From positions 3,224,001 through 3,288,000 of the forward strand of contig NZ_CP119147.1 of assembly GCF_029167645.1 (NCBI RefSeq): a DNA stretch of 64,000 nucleotides, in the 5' to 3' direction. Position numbers and translations under genes: made by a program. Shown in pieces: positions 25,504 through 32,774 of the stretch (the first letter of the stretch is position 1; the number at the start of each line of letters is the position of its first letter). The notes below the pieces were generated by a model. It was not told where the DNA came from. It did not search any database and saw only the letters and a list, made by a program, of their open reading frames with translations. Origin of the DNA: Streptomyces sp. AM 2-1-1 (lineage in GTDB: Bacteria > Actinomycetota > Actinomycetes > Streptomycetales > Streptomycetaceae).

Positions 25504-26178
25504 GTGGACGACGTTCTACGACGCGCCCCGCTGTTCGCGGCGCTCGATGACGAGCAGGCCGCGGAACTCCGCGCCTCGATGAGTGAGGTGACCCTCGCGC
25601 GCGGCGACGCGCTCTTCCACGAGGGTGACCCCGGCGACCGCCTGTACGTGGTCACCGACGGCAAGGTGAAGCTCCACCGCACCTCCCCCGACGGGCGCGA
25701 GAACATGCTCGCCGTCCTCGGCCCCGGGGAGCTGATCGGCGAGCTGTCGCTGTTCGACCCGGGTCCGCGTACCGCCACTGCCACGGCGCTCACCGAAGTC
25801 AAGCTGCTCGGCCTGGGCCACGGCGATCTCCAGCCGTGGCTGAACGCCCGCCCCGAGGTCGCCACGGCACTGCTGCGTGCCGTCGCCCGCCGTCTGCGCA
25901 AGACCAACGACCAGATGTCCGACCTGGTCTTCTCGGACGTGCCGGGCCGTGTCGCGCGCGCCCTCCTGGACCTCTCGCGCCGTTTCGGTGTGCAGTCCGA
26001 GGAAGGCATCCACGTCGTCCACGACCTCACCCAGGAGGAGCTGGCCCAGTTGGTCGGCGCCTCCCGCGAGACCGTGAACAAGGCGCTCGCCGACTTCGCG
26101 GGCCGCGGCTGGCTCCGCCTGGAAGCCCGCGCGGTGATCCTGCTCGACGTCGAGCGGCTGGCGAAGCGCTCGCGCTGA
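25504..26178 (+). CDS. crp: Crp/Fnr family transcription regulator
   Basis: 224-residue cyclic-nucleotide-responsive DNA-binding protein. The cNMP-binding beta-barrel (about 10-125) includes GDRLYVVTDGKVKLHRTS and the phosphate-binding cassette PGELIGELSLFDPGPRTATA. The dimer helix follows, then a winged helix-turn-helix with recognition helix ASRETVNKALADF (about 175-190). Closest named relatives are S. coelicolor Crp (germination and antibiotic control) and M. tuberculosis Rv3676. Start GTG 25504 has AAGGAGA seven bases upstream. A Crp-like half-palindrome lies in its own promoter. Divergent from nth, and ended by a perfect 14-bp hairpin. Confidence 0.94.
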   Translation: MDDVLRRAPLFAALDDEQAAELRASMSEVTLARGDALFHEGDPGDRLYVVTDGKVKLHRTSPDGRENMLAVLGPGELIGELSLFDPGPRTATATALTEVKLLGLGHGDLQPWLNARPEVATALLRAVARRLRKTNDQMSDLVFSDVPGRVARALLDLSRRFGVQSEEGIHVVHDLTQEELAQLVGASRETVNKALADFAGRGWLRLEARAVILLDVERLAKRSR

Positions 26179-26209
26179 CCCCGCGGGCGCGCGGCGCCCC
26201 CCACCGCGT

Positions 26210-26243
26210 GAAGAGGCCCTGCCTGTGCCGGCAGGGCCTCTTC
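26210..26243. terminator. Bidirectional terminator after crp
   Basis: Perfect 14-bp stem GAAGAGGCCCTGCC / GGCAGGGCCTCTTC with loop TGTGCC. It separates crp (plus) from the convergent metallohydrolase gene. Confidence 0.85.
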
Positions 26244-26364
26244 GCGCGTCACGGGGCACTCGCAGGACGCGCCCGGCCCGCCCGTCCGGACCCACGGGGC
26301 GGCCACGGCACCGGTCCGGCTCGGCGTCGTGCCGGGCCCTGCGGCCCCGGCGGCCCCGATCCGA

Positions 26365-27195
26365 TCAGATCAGGCCGTGCTCGGCCAGGTACTCCAGCTG
26401 CGCCCGTACGGACAGCTCCGCCGCCGGCCACAGGGACCGGTCCACGTCCGCGTAGACGCGGGCCACCACCTCGGAGGGTGTGAGCAGGCCGGATTCCACC
26501 GCTGTCTCCACCTGGGCCAACCGGTGGGCGCGGTGCGCGAGGTAGAACTCCACCGCCCCCTGCGCGTCCTCCAGCACCGGTCCGTGACCGGGCAGGACGG
26601 TGTGGACGCCGTCGTCCGTGGCCAGTGAGCGCAGCCGCCGCAAGGTGTCGAGGTAGTCGCCGAGCCGCCCGTCGGGATGGGCGACGACGGTGGTGCCCCG
26701 GCCGAGGACGGTGTCGCCGGTGAGTACGGCGCCGTCCGCCGGCAGGTGGAACGAGAGCGAGTCCGCGGTGTGTCCGGGGGTGGGGACGACGCGGAGTTCG
26801 AGTCCTCCGGTCGTGATCACGTCCCGGGGTGACAGGCCCTCGTCGCCGAGCCGCAGCGCGGGGTCGAGCGCGCGCACCTTCGTCCGCGTGAGTTCGGCGA
26901 ACCGCGCGGCACCTTCGGCGTGGTCCGGGTGGCCGTGGGTGAGCAGGGTGAGCGCGACGCGCCGGCCGGCCCGGGCGGCGGTGTCGATCACGGCGCGCAG
27001 GTGGGTGTCGTCGAGCGGTCCCGGGTCCACGACGACGGCGAGGTCCGAGTCCGGTTCGGCCAGGATCCAGGTGTTGGTGCCGTCCAGGGTCATCGCCGAG
27101 GCGTTGGGCGCCAGGACGTTGACGGAGCGGGCCGTGGCGGGACCCGACACGACCTCCCCCCGCGGGTGTCCGGGCAGCGGGGCGGCGGCGCTCAT
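26365..27195 (-). CDS. Metallo-beta-lactamase-fold hydrolase
   Basis: 276 residues. The metal-binding motif is LLTHGHPDHAEGA, with further ligands in PTPGHTADSLSF, LTGDTVLG and the final LPGHGPVL. A helical C-terminal domain (about 215-276) follows, as in LACTB2/RNase-like and glyoxalase-II-like members. The homologue in M. tuberculosis is Rv3677c at the same relative position. The substrate is not evident: thioester hydrolase and endoribonuclease are both possible in this subfamily. The start is fixed by an ATGA overlap with the upstream NUDIX gene at 27192-27195, so the pair is translationally coupled. Cytoplasmic: no signal peptide. Confidence 0.87.
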   Translation of the reverse strand: MSAAAPLPGHPRGEVVSGPATARSVNVLAPNASAMTLDGTNTWILAEPDSDLAVVVDPGPLDDTHLRAVIDTAARAGRRVALTLLTHGHPDHAEGAARFAELTRTKVRALDPALRLGDEGLSPRDVITTGGLELRVVPTPGHTADSLSFHLPADGAVLTGDTVLGRGTTVVAHPDGRLGDYLDTLRRLRSLATDDGVHTVLPGHGPVLEDAQGAVEFYLAHRAHRLAQVETAVESGLLTPSEVVARVYADVDRSLWPAAELSVRAQLEYLAEHGLI

Positions 27196-28082
27196 CGGTT
27201 TCCTCCGGTTCCCGCGGGCGGGACCGGGGTGGTGAGTTCGTCGTGCCCCGGCCAGACCAGCACCAGTTCGTCGCCCTCCAGCCGGGCCCGGGCGAGGACG
27301 GGGGCGAGGTCGCGCGTCTCCGCCGCCGCCAACGCGGCCTCGGCGGTTCGGTAGGGCAGCAGTGAGCGCAGCGTGGTCACGGTGGGCGGCAGCATCTGCA
27401 GTTCGCCCCGTGCGTGGCCCGCCGTGGCGTCGGCCGGGGTGATCCACACCGTCCGGTCGGCCTCGGTCGAGGCGTTGCGGGTGCGCTGGCCCGCGGGGAG
27501 CACGGCGACGAAGAACCAGGTGTCGTAGCGCCGGGTCTCGAACTCGGGGGTGATCCACCGTGCCCAGGCGCCCAGCAGGTCGGAGCGGAGCACGAGTCGA
27601 CGCCGCTCCAGGAACCCGGCGAAGGAGATCTCCCGGGCGACGAGCGCCGCGCGGTCCGCCTCCCAGTCCTCGCCCGTGGTGTCGTCGACGACGGTGCCGG
27701 GGGTGGGCCCCGCGAGCAGGACACCCGCCTCCTCGAACGTCTCCCGGACCGCCGCACAGACGATGGCCTGAGCCTCGGCCGCGCGGGCTACGCCCAACCG
27801 TGCCGCCCAGTTCGCCGGCGACGGCCCCGCCCAGTCGACCAGGTGATCGTCGTCGCGCGGGTCGACCCCGCCGCCGGGATAGGCGTACGCGCCCCCGGCG
27901 AAGGCCATGGAGGAGCGTCGGCGCAGCATGTGCACGGCAGGACCGGGGTGCGCTCCGACGGGGTCGTCCCGCAGCAGCATCACGGTGGCGGCGCGCCGGG
28001 GAGTGACGGCGGTCAGCTCGCCCGAGGCGAGGGCTCTGATCCGGTCGGGCCATTCCGGTGGGTACCACTGACCATGCGACAT
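27192..28082 (-). CDS. NUDIX hydrolase
   Basis: 296 residues. The NUDIX motif is split by an insertion: GGGVDPRDDDHLVDW, then about 30 residues, then AAVRETFEEAGVLLAG, which retains the REtfEEaG catalytic core. This insertion is common in a group of actinobacterial and eukaryotic NUDT19-like CoA hydrolases. The front part (MLRRRSSMAFAGGAYAYPGG) fits that group. Substrate specificity is inferred only. Start ATG 28082 has a weak ribosome site. It couples to the downstream metallohydrolase by ATGA. It is separated from ridA by 282 bases that contain a hairpin ending the ridA transcript, so this is probably a separate transcription unit. Confidence 0.84.
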   Translation of the reverse strand: MSHGQWYPPEWPDRIRALASGELTAVTPRRAATVMLLRDDPVGAHPGPAVHMLRRRSSMAFAGGAYAYPGGGVDPRDDDHLVDWAGPSPANWAARLGVARAAEAQAIVCAAVRETFEEAGVLLAGPTPGTVVDDTTGEDWEADRAALVAREISFAGFLERRRLVLRSDLLGAWARWITPEFETRRYDTWFFVAVLPAGQRTRNASTEADRTVWITPADATAGHARGELQMLPPTVTTLRSLLPYRTAEAALAAAETRDLAPVLARARLEGDELVLVWPGHDELTTPVPPAGTGGNR

Positions 28083-28311
28083 GGCCGGAGGCTATCGGAT
28101 CGGCCCATTTGTTCGAGAGGGGTACGGAGGTTCCCCCGGCGATGAAGGCTCAGCGCGGCAATCACGGAGTACCGGAACCCCGGCCGAGGTCCGGGTCGCC
28201 GGCCCGGCGGACGTCCAGCCGCCCCCGGGCCGACCTCTCCGCCGCTGTCCCGGCGGACGTCGCAGCCGGCTCTCCGTCGTGCTTCCGGGCCGGCGTCTCG
28301 GGGGTACGAAA

Positions 28312-28344
28312 GATCCCGCCCGGTCACGAGGACCGGACGGGATC
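28312..28344 (-). terminator. Hairpin terminator after ridA
   Basis: GATCCCGCCCGGTC / GACCGGACGGGATC, 14-bp arms with one mismatch and loop ACGAG, 21 bases beyond the ridA stop on the minus strand. Confidence 0.7.
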
Positions 28345-28364
28345 GGGGAACGGGGTCGTACGGG

Positions 28365-28835
28365 TCAGGCGTCGACCAGCTCGATCTGGATCTCGACCTC
28401 GACCGGCGCGTCCAGCGGCAGGACCGCGACGCCGACGGCGCTGCGGGCGTGCACGCCCTTGTCGCCGAGTACCTCGCCGAGCAGTTCGCTGGCGCCGTTG
28501 ACCACGCCGGGCTGGCCGGTGAAGTCGGGAGCGGAGGCGACGAAGCCGACGACCTTGACGACCCGGGCGATCCGGTCCAGGTCACCGACGACCGACTTCA
28601 CGGCGGCGAGGGCGTTCAGCGCGCAGACCCGGGCGAGTTCCTTGGCCTCCTCGGCCGTGACCTCGCCCCCGACCTTGCCGGTCACACCGAGCCGGCCCTC
28701 CACCATCGGCAGCTGGCCCGAGGTGTACACGTACACACCCGACCGCACGGCCGGCTGGTAGGTGGCCAGCGGCGGGACGACGGCCGGGAGGGTCAGTCCG
28801 AGCTCGGCGATCCTCGCCTCGACGGCGCCCGCCAC
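28365..28835 (-). CDS. RidA family protein
   Basis: YjgF/YER057c/UK114 family, 156 residues. Typical segments are SGVYVYTSGQLPMVEGRLG, ARVCALNALAAVKSVVGDLD and VVNGASELLGEVLGDKGVHARSAVGVAVLPLD. RidA proteins hydrolyse reactive 2-aminoacrylate/enamine intermediates made by PLP enzymes. This longer subtype often lacks the strictly conserved Arg of true RidA; here an Arg is present in ARSAVG. GTG 28835 is in TAGTG, where the last base pair of the DUF4177 stop is also the start, so the two genes are coupled. GGAGAAGG lies eight bases before the GTG. M. tuberculosis Rv3678c is the syntenic homologue. Confidence 0.88.
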   Translation of the reverse strand: MAGAVEARIAELGLTLPAVVPPLATYQPAVRSGVYVYTSGQLPMVEGRLGVTGKVGGEVTAEEAKELARVCALNALAAVKSVVGDLDRIARVVKVVGFVASAPDFTGQPGVVNGASELLGEVLGDKGVHARSAVGVAVLPLDAPVEVEIQIELVDA

Positions 28836-28993
28836 TAGGCCTTCTCCCGCTTCAGGTAGGCCACGAGCTGCTCGGGGTTGTTCGGCCCGGGCACGACCTG
28901 GACCAGCTCCCAGCCGTCCTCGCCCCAGGTGTCCAGAATCTGCTTGGTCGCGTGCACGAGGAGCGGCACGGTCGCGTATTCCCACTTGGTCAT
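28835..28993 (-). CDS. DUF4177 small protein
   Basis: A 52-residue protein, MTKWEYATVPLLVHATKQIL followed by DTWGEDGWELVQVVPGPN and ending AYLKREKA. The WEY...GWELV pattern is the DUF4177 signature. No catalytic motif or membrane segment is visible, and the function of the family is unknown. It shares one base with the ridA start (TAGTG), implying co-expression. On the other side it is divergent from the first ArsA-like ATPase, with only 70 bases between. It is preserved at this place in many streptomycetes as far as I recall. Confidence 0.8.
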   Translation of the reverse strand: MTKWEYATVPLLVHATKQILDTWGEDGWELVQVVPGPNNPEQLVAYLKREKA

Positions 28994-29051
28994 GGCCCGA
29001 CTGTAATGCCTGGCACGGGTGCTCCCGTGCGTAGGCTGCCGAGCTACTGGT

Positions 29052-29063
29052 TAGGCTCGAAGC
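29052..29063 (+). promoter_or_regulatory. Probable leaderless promoter of first ArsA-like gene
   Basis: TAGGCT at 29052-29057, six bases before GTG 29064, with no ribosome site between. Confidence 0.5.
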
Positions 29064-30038
29064 GTGAGCAGGTTCCAGGTCGTCAGCGGCAAGGGCGGCA
29101 CCGGTAAGACCACGGTGGCCGCCGCCCTCGCGCTCGCCCTCGCGGCCGAGGGCCGGCGCACTCTCCTCGTGGAGGTGGAGGGCCGCGGCGGCATCGCCGA
29201 GCTCTTCGGCGCGGGCGCGTCCCCCTACGAGGAGCGCGGGATCGCCGAGGTGCCGGGCGGCGGGGAGGTGTACGCGCTGGCCATCGACGCCGAGCAGGCG
29301 CTCCTCGACTACCTCCAGATGTTCTACAAGCTGGGCAGCGCGGGCCGGGCGCTCAAGAAGCTCGGCGCGATCGACTTCGCCACCACCGTCGCGCCCGGCG
29401 TCCGGGACGTCCTGCTGACCGGCAAGGCGTGCGAAGCGGTGCGCCGCAAGGACAAGAAGGGTCGTTTCGTCTACGACCACGTGATCATGGACGCGCCGCC
29501 GACCGGTCGGATCACCCGCTTCCTCAACGTCAACGACGAGGTGGCCGGCCTGGCCCGGATCGGTCCGATACATCATCAGGCGCAGTCCGTGATGCGGGTC
29601 CTCAAGTCCCCGGAGACCTCCGTCCACCTGGTGACCCTGCTGGAGGAGATGCCGGTGCAGGAGACCGCGGACGGCATCGCGGAGCTGCGGGACGCGCGGC
29701 TCCCGGTGGGCCGGGTGATCGTCAACATGGTCCGTCCCCACCTGCTGGACGAGGAGGCGCTGCGCACGGCGTCGGGGGCGCGCCGCAAGGAGATCGCGAA
29801 GACGCTGACCCGGGCCGGCGTCAACGGTTCGGCCGCCCTGGTCCGTCCGCTGATCGCGCAGGCGGCCGAACACGCGCAGCGCGTCGGCCTGGAACGCGAG
29901 CAGCGGGCCGTACTGGCCGGGATCGGGGTGCCCACGGACGAACTGCCGCTGATCGGCGAGGGCATCGACCTCGCCGCACTGCACGTTCTGGCCGGGGAGC
30001 TCCGTAAACAGGGCACCGGGGAAGAGGAGACGTCATGA
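29064..30038 (+). CDS. ArsA/GET3-like anion-transporting ATPase, first copy
   Basis: 324-residue P-loop ATPase of the ArsA/GET3 class, homologous to M. tuberculosis Rv3679. The deviant Walker A SGKGGTGKTT is at 8-17 with both lysines. A switch-like VIMDAPPTGRITRFLNVNDE and a C-terminal VIVNMVRPHLLDEEALR follow. The arsenite-binding cysteines of ArsA are not evident and no arsB or ars regulator is near, so arsenic transport is unlikely. The structural analogy is to GET3-type client or redox handling. GTG 29064 is probably leaderless. It couples to the second ATPase by ATGA at 30035-30038, suggesting a heterodimer, as known for Rv3679/Rv3680. Confidence 0.9.
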   Translation: MSRFQVVSGKGGTGKTTVAAALALALAAEGRRTLLVEVEGRGGIAELFGAGASPYEERGIAEVPGGGEVYALAIDAEQALLDYLQMFYKLGSAGRALKKLGAIDFATTVAPGVRDVLLTGKACEAVRRKDKKGRFVYDHVIMDAPPTGRITRFLNVNDEVAGLARIGPIHHQAQSVMRVLKSPETSVHLVTLLEEMPVQETADGIAELRDARLPVGRVIVNMVRPHLLDEEALRTASGARRKEIAKTLTRAGVNGSAALVRPLIAQAAEHAQRVGLEREQRAVLAGIGVPTDELPLIGEGIDLAALHVLAGELRKQGTGEEETS

Positions 30039-31471
30039 CCCGGACGCCCCGAGCAGGGTCCGGCGCCGTACCGGCGGACGGTACGGAAGCAGCGGGCGGT
30101 ACGGAAGCGGTGGGCGGCACGGAAGCGGTGGGCGGCACGGAGACGGTGGACGCTGGGGAGGCGGTGGACGCTGGGGAGGCGGCGCTGGGGCCGGGTCTCG
30201 ACACCGATGCCCTGCTCGACGACCCCGGCATCCGGATCGTCGTCTGCTGCGGCTCCGGCGGTGTCGGCAAGACGACCACGGCCGCGGCTCTCGGCGTACG
30301 GGCCGCGGAGCGCGGCCGCAAGGTGGTCGTCCTCACCATCGACCCCGCGCGGCGGCTAGCCCAGTCGATGGGCATCGACCAGCTCGACAACGTCCCGCGC
30401 CGGGTCGAGGACATCGCGGGCGAGGGCGAACTGCACGCGATGATGCTCGACATGAAGCGGACCTTCGACGAGACGGTCGAAGCGCACGCGGACCCCGAGC
30501 GGGCCCGCGCCATCCTGGACAACCCCTTCTACCAGTCCCTGTCGGCCGGTTTCGCGGGCACGCAGGAGTACATGGCGATGGAGAAGCTCGGGCAGCTGCG
30601 GGCGCGCGACGAGTGGGATCTGATCATCGTCGACACCCCGCCGTCCCGCTCCGCGCTGGACTTCCTGGACGCGCCGAAGCGGCTCGGTTCCTTCCTGGAC
30701 GGCACCTTCATCCGTCTGCTGATGGCCCCGGCGAAGATCGGCGGCCGGGCCGGGATGAAGTTCCTCAACGTGGGCATGTCGATGATGACCGGCACCCTGG
30801 GCAAGCTGCTGGGCGGACAGTTCCTGCGGGACGTCCAGACGTTCGTCGCCGCGATGGACACGATGTTCGGTGGGTTCAGGACCCGGGCGGACGCCACGTA
30901 CCAGCTGCTCCAGGCCCCGGGGACGGCGTTCCTGGTGGTCGCGACGCCCGAGCGGGACGCGCTGCGCGAGGCGGCGTACTTCGTGGACCGGCTGGCGGCG
31001 GAAAGCATGCCGCTCGCGGGGCTGGTGCTGAACCGGGCCCACGGCAGCGAGGCCGCGCGCCTCACGGCCGGACAGGCTCTCGCCGCCGCGGAAAATCTTG
31101 AGGCGGCGAGCATGGTGGATCGGCCCGCCGGGAAGACTGGTCTGAGCGACCCGGTGGTGGACCCCTCTCCCGAGCCATCTCCCGAAAACGCCGAGTCCCC
31201 CGTCCTCCCCGGCACGGACGGTGTGTCGGCGGACCCTCTCGTTCCCGTCGTTCCCGTCGAAGAACTCACCGCCGGGCTGCTGCGCCTGCACGCCGAACGC
31301 ATGCAGGTGGTTGCACGTGAGCGGGAGACCCGTGAGCGCTTCACCGCTGCCCACCCGGAGGTCCTGGTGACCGAGGTGGCGGCGCTGCCGGGCGACGTGC
31401 ACGACCTGTCGGGGCTGCGCACGGTGGGCGAGCGTCTCGCGGCCGCTCGGTCCGGGCAACCCCCGGCCTGA
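30035..31471 (+). CDS. ArsA/GET3-like anion-transporting ATPase, second copy
   Basis: 478-residue partner of the preceding ATPase, homologous to Rv3680. The first 50 residues are a repeat (GTEAVG units, then DAGEAV). The P-loop is CGSGGVGKTTTAAALG at about 72-87, in which the signature lysine is replaced by Ser while the P-loop lysine stays. Later motifs are VVLTIDPARRLAQSMG and LIIVDTPPSRSALDFLDAPK. A low-complexity Pro/Ser/Glu insertion (about 375-400) precedes the C-terminal helices. It overlaps its partner by ATGA. Convergent with wblA. The complex probably acts in the cytoplasm; in mycobacteria the pair affects redox tolerance. Confidence 0.9.
   Translation: MTRTPRAGSGAVPADGTEAAGGTEAVGGTEAVGGTETVDAGEAVDAGEAALGPGLDTDALLDDPGIRIVVCCGSGGVGKTTTAAALGVRAAERGRKVVVLTIDPARRLAQSMGIDQLDNVPRRVEDIAGEGELHAMMLDMKRTFDETVEAHADPERARAILDNPFYQSLSAGFAGTQEYMAMEKLGQLRARDEWDLIIVDTPPSRSALDFLDAPKRLGSFLDGTFIRLLMAPAKIGGRAGMKFLNVGMSMMTGTLGKLLGGQFLRDVQTFVAAMDTMFGGFRTRADATYQLLQAPGTAFLVVATPERDALREAAYFVDRLAAESMPLAGLVLNRAHGSEAARLTAGQALAAAENLEAASMVDRPAGKTGLSDPVVDPSPEPSPENAESPVLPGTDGVSADPLVPVVPVEELTAGLLRLHAERMQVVARERETRERFTAAHPEVLVTEVAALPGDVHDLSGLRTVGERLAAARSGQPPA
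30080..30187. repeat. 18-bp tandem repeat, six units
   Basis: Units of GGTACGGAAGCAGCGGGC and variants from 30080, changing to GCTGGGGAGGCGGTGGAC from 30152. They encode GTEAVG-type hexapeptides at the N-terminus of the second ArsA-like ATPase and preserve the frame. Confidence 0.85.
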
Positions 31472-31796
31472 CCACCGGACCCAGTGGTCCGTCGTCGGAG
31501 GCGGGCGGCTCCGCACCCCCGCAGGACGCCGGGGCATGCCGTGCGAGGAGATGGGCGCCCGCGCGGCGGCAGGTGGATCACCGGCTCCGGCCCGGCCGTG
31601 ACACGGGACGGGGAGCGGGCACGGCTGACCGGGCCCCGGCGCCGGCGCACCCCGTCCGTCCCCCCGTACGACGCGTTCGCGCGTCACGGGGTACGGGGAC
31701 GCCGAGGTACCGGATCGGCAGGCCGGCGGTCGGTCCTCCTGCGTCCGGCCCGTCGGCGGTCGGCCCCGGGAGCGATCGGCCCCGGACCGCGGGGAC
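31472..31796. other. Convergent intergenic region between ATPase gene and wblA
   Basis: 325 bases of very GC-rich sequence. A short GACCAC...GTGGTC hairpin occurs near its left end. No gene is recognised. Confidence 0.6.
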
Positions 31797-32147
31797 TCAC
31801 CCCACTGCGGCGTACGTCTCCTGGTAGTCGTCGTCGTCCAGCTCGATGACCCCCGGCAGCATGCCCGTGGACCGCTCGTACTCACTGCGCGCGGTCTCCA
31901 GCAGACGACGCCAGGAGGTGACGGTGGGACGGCGGCGCAGCAGTGCGCGGCGCTCCCGTTCCGTCATTCCGCCCCACACGCCGAACTCGACGTGGTTGTC
32001 GAGCGCGTCGGCCAGGCACTCCGTCCGCACCGGACATCCGGTGCACACCGCCTTGGCCCTGTTCTGTGCTGCCCCCTGTACGAACAGCTCGTCCGGATCG
32101 GTAGTGCGGCAGGCTGCCTGCGCACTCCAGTCGGTTACCCAGCCCAT
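31797..32147 (-). CDS. wblA: WhiB-like regulator WblA
   Basis: 116-residue Fe-S transcription factor. MGWVTDWSAQAACRTTDPDE is the conserved WblA start. The four [4Fe-4S] ligands are Cys13, Cys35, Cys38 and Cys44 (CTGC spacing), followed by the G(V/I)WGG turn in EFGVWGGMTERERRALL and a basic C-terminal segment (RRRPTVTSWRRLLE) for DNA contact. WblA is a pleiotropic regulator of sporulation and a repressor of antibiotic production in streptomycetes; the M. tuberculosis syntenic homologue is whiB4. Start ATG 32147 has GAGAGG about ten bases upstream; the open frame to 32204 lacks the conserved context. Preceded by a 627-bp divergent region. Confidence 0.95.
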   Translation of the reverse strand: MGWVTDWSAQAACRTTDPDELFVQGAAQNRAKAVCTGCPVRTECLADALDNHVEFGVWGGMTERERRALLRRRPTVTSWRRLLETARSEYERSTGMLPGVIELDDDDYQETYAAVG

Positions 32148-32774
32148 GCCGGCGCCGTCCTCTCCCGAATTGAGGCTCCCCCACGGCGGCAGCGGCATAT
32201 TCACCGCTGCCAGTTGAGGACGTTACGGAAGCGGCCACGAGCACAACACCCCCTTCGGGCCCAATCTTGAATGGCCCGAACGGACTATGCGTACGCGGCA
32301 GATCACCCAGGGGAGTGATGGGAAGACATGCGGCGCCAACGGTGCAAAAACGGGACAGTACACCCGAGTTGCACGGGACTCTTGCTGACACACCAGGCGT
32401 TTTCGGGGACACCGTGCGTGCGGTCTTCTGCTGTCTTCGTCCACGGGCGTCGAGCGGGGGGAAGCATGCGACGCGTGCGCGGGGGTTGATACGGGGCCGG
32501 ACTGCTGTGACAGTTGAGTGCAGCTTAGGCCAAGGGATGCGCGCGTGTCCGGCGAATGACAACGTAGCCACTGCGCCGTGCCCTCACGCCGGCGCACGCC
32601 TGCGCGGCGGAGCCCGCGCCGCGCGCCGCCCCGCCGGTCCCCCGACCGGTCCGCACGCCTGTGACGTGCTGACATCGGCGCCCACACCCGCTCCGCGTAA
32701 CGGGTTGGTACCTGAACATCCCGAGCGGAGCCTGCTCCATCGGAACGTACAGGGATACGGATTAGGCTGCCCCC
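32148..32774. other. Long divergent promoter region wblA / penicillin-binding protein
   Basis: 627 bases without a convincing gene. The wblA-proximal half is comparatively A+T-richer. The other end holds the TAGGCT element for the penicillin-binding protein. The length suggests multiple regulator sites for wblA, but none is identified with confidence. Confidence 0.65.
32763..32774 (+). promoter_or_regulatory. Probable leaderless promoter of penicillin-binding protein
   Basis: TAGGCT at 32763-32768, six bases before ATG 32775. It is identical to the element before the first ArsA-like gene. No Shine-Dalgarno lies between. Confidence 0.5.

Noticed and set aside
29064..31471. Arsenic resistance operon
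   Set aside because: ArsA-like ATPases lack the arsenite cysteines, and no arsB, arsC or arsR is adjacent; synteny with Rv3679-Rv3680 explains them better.
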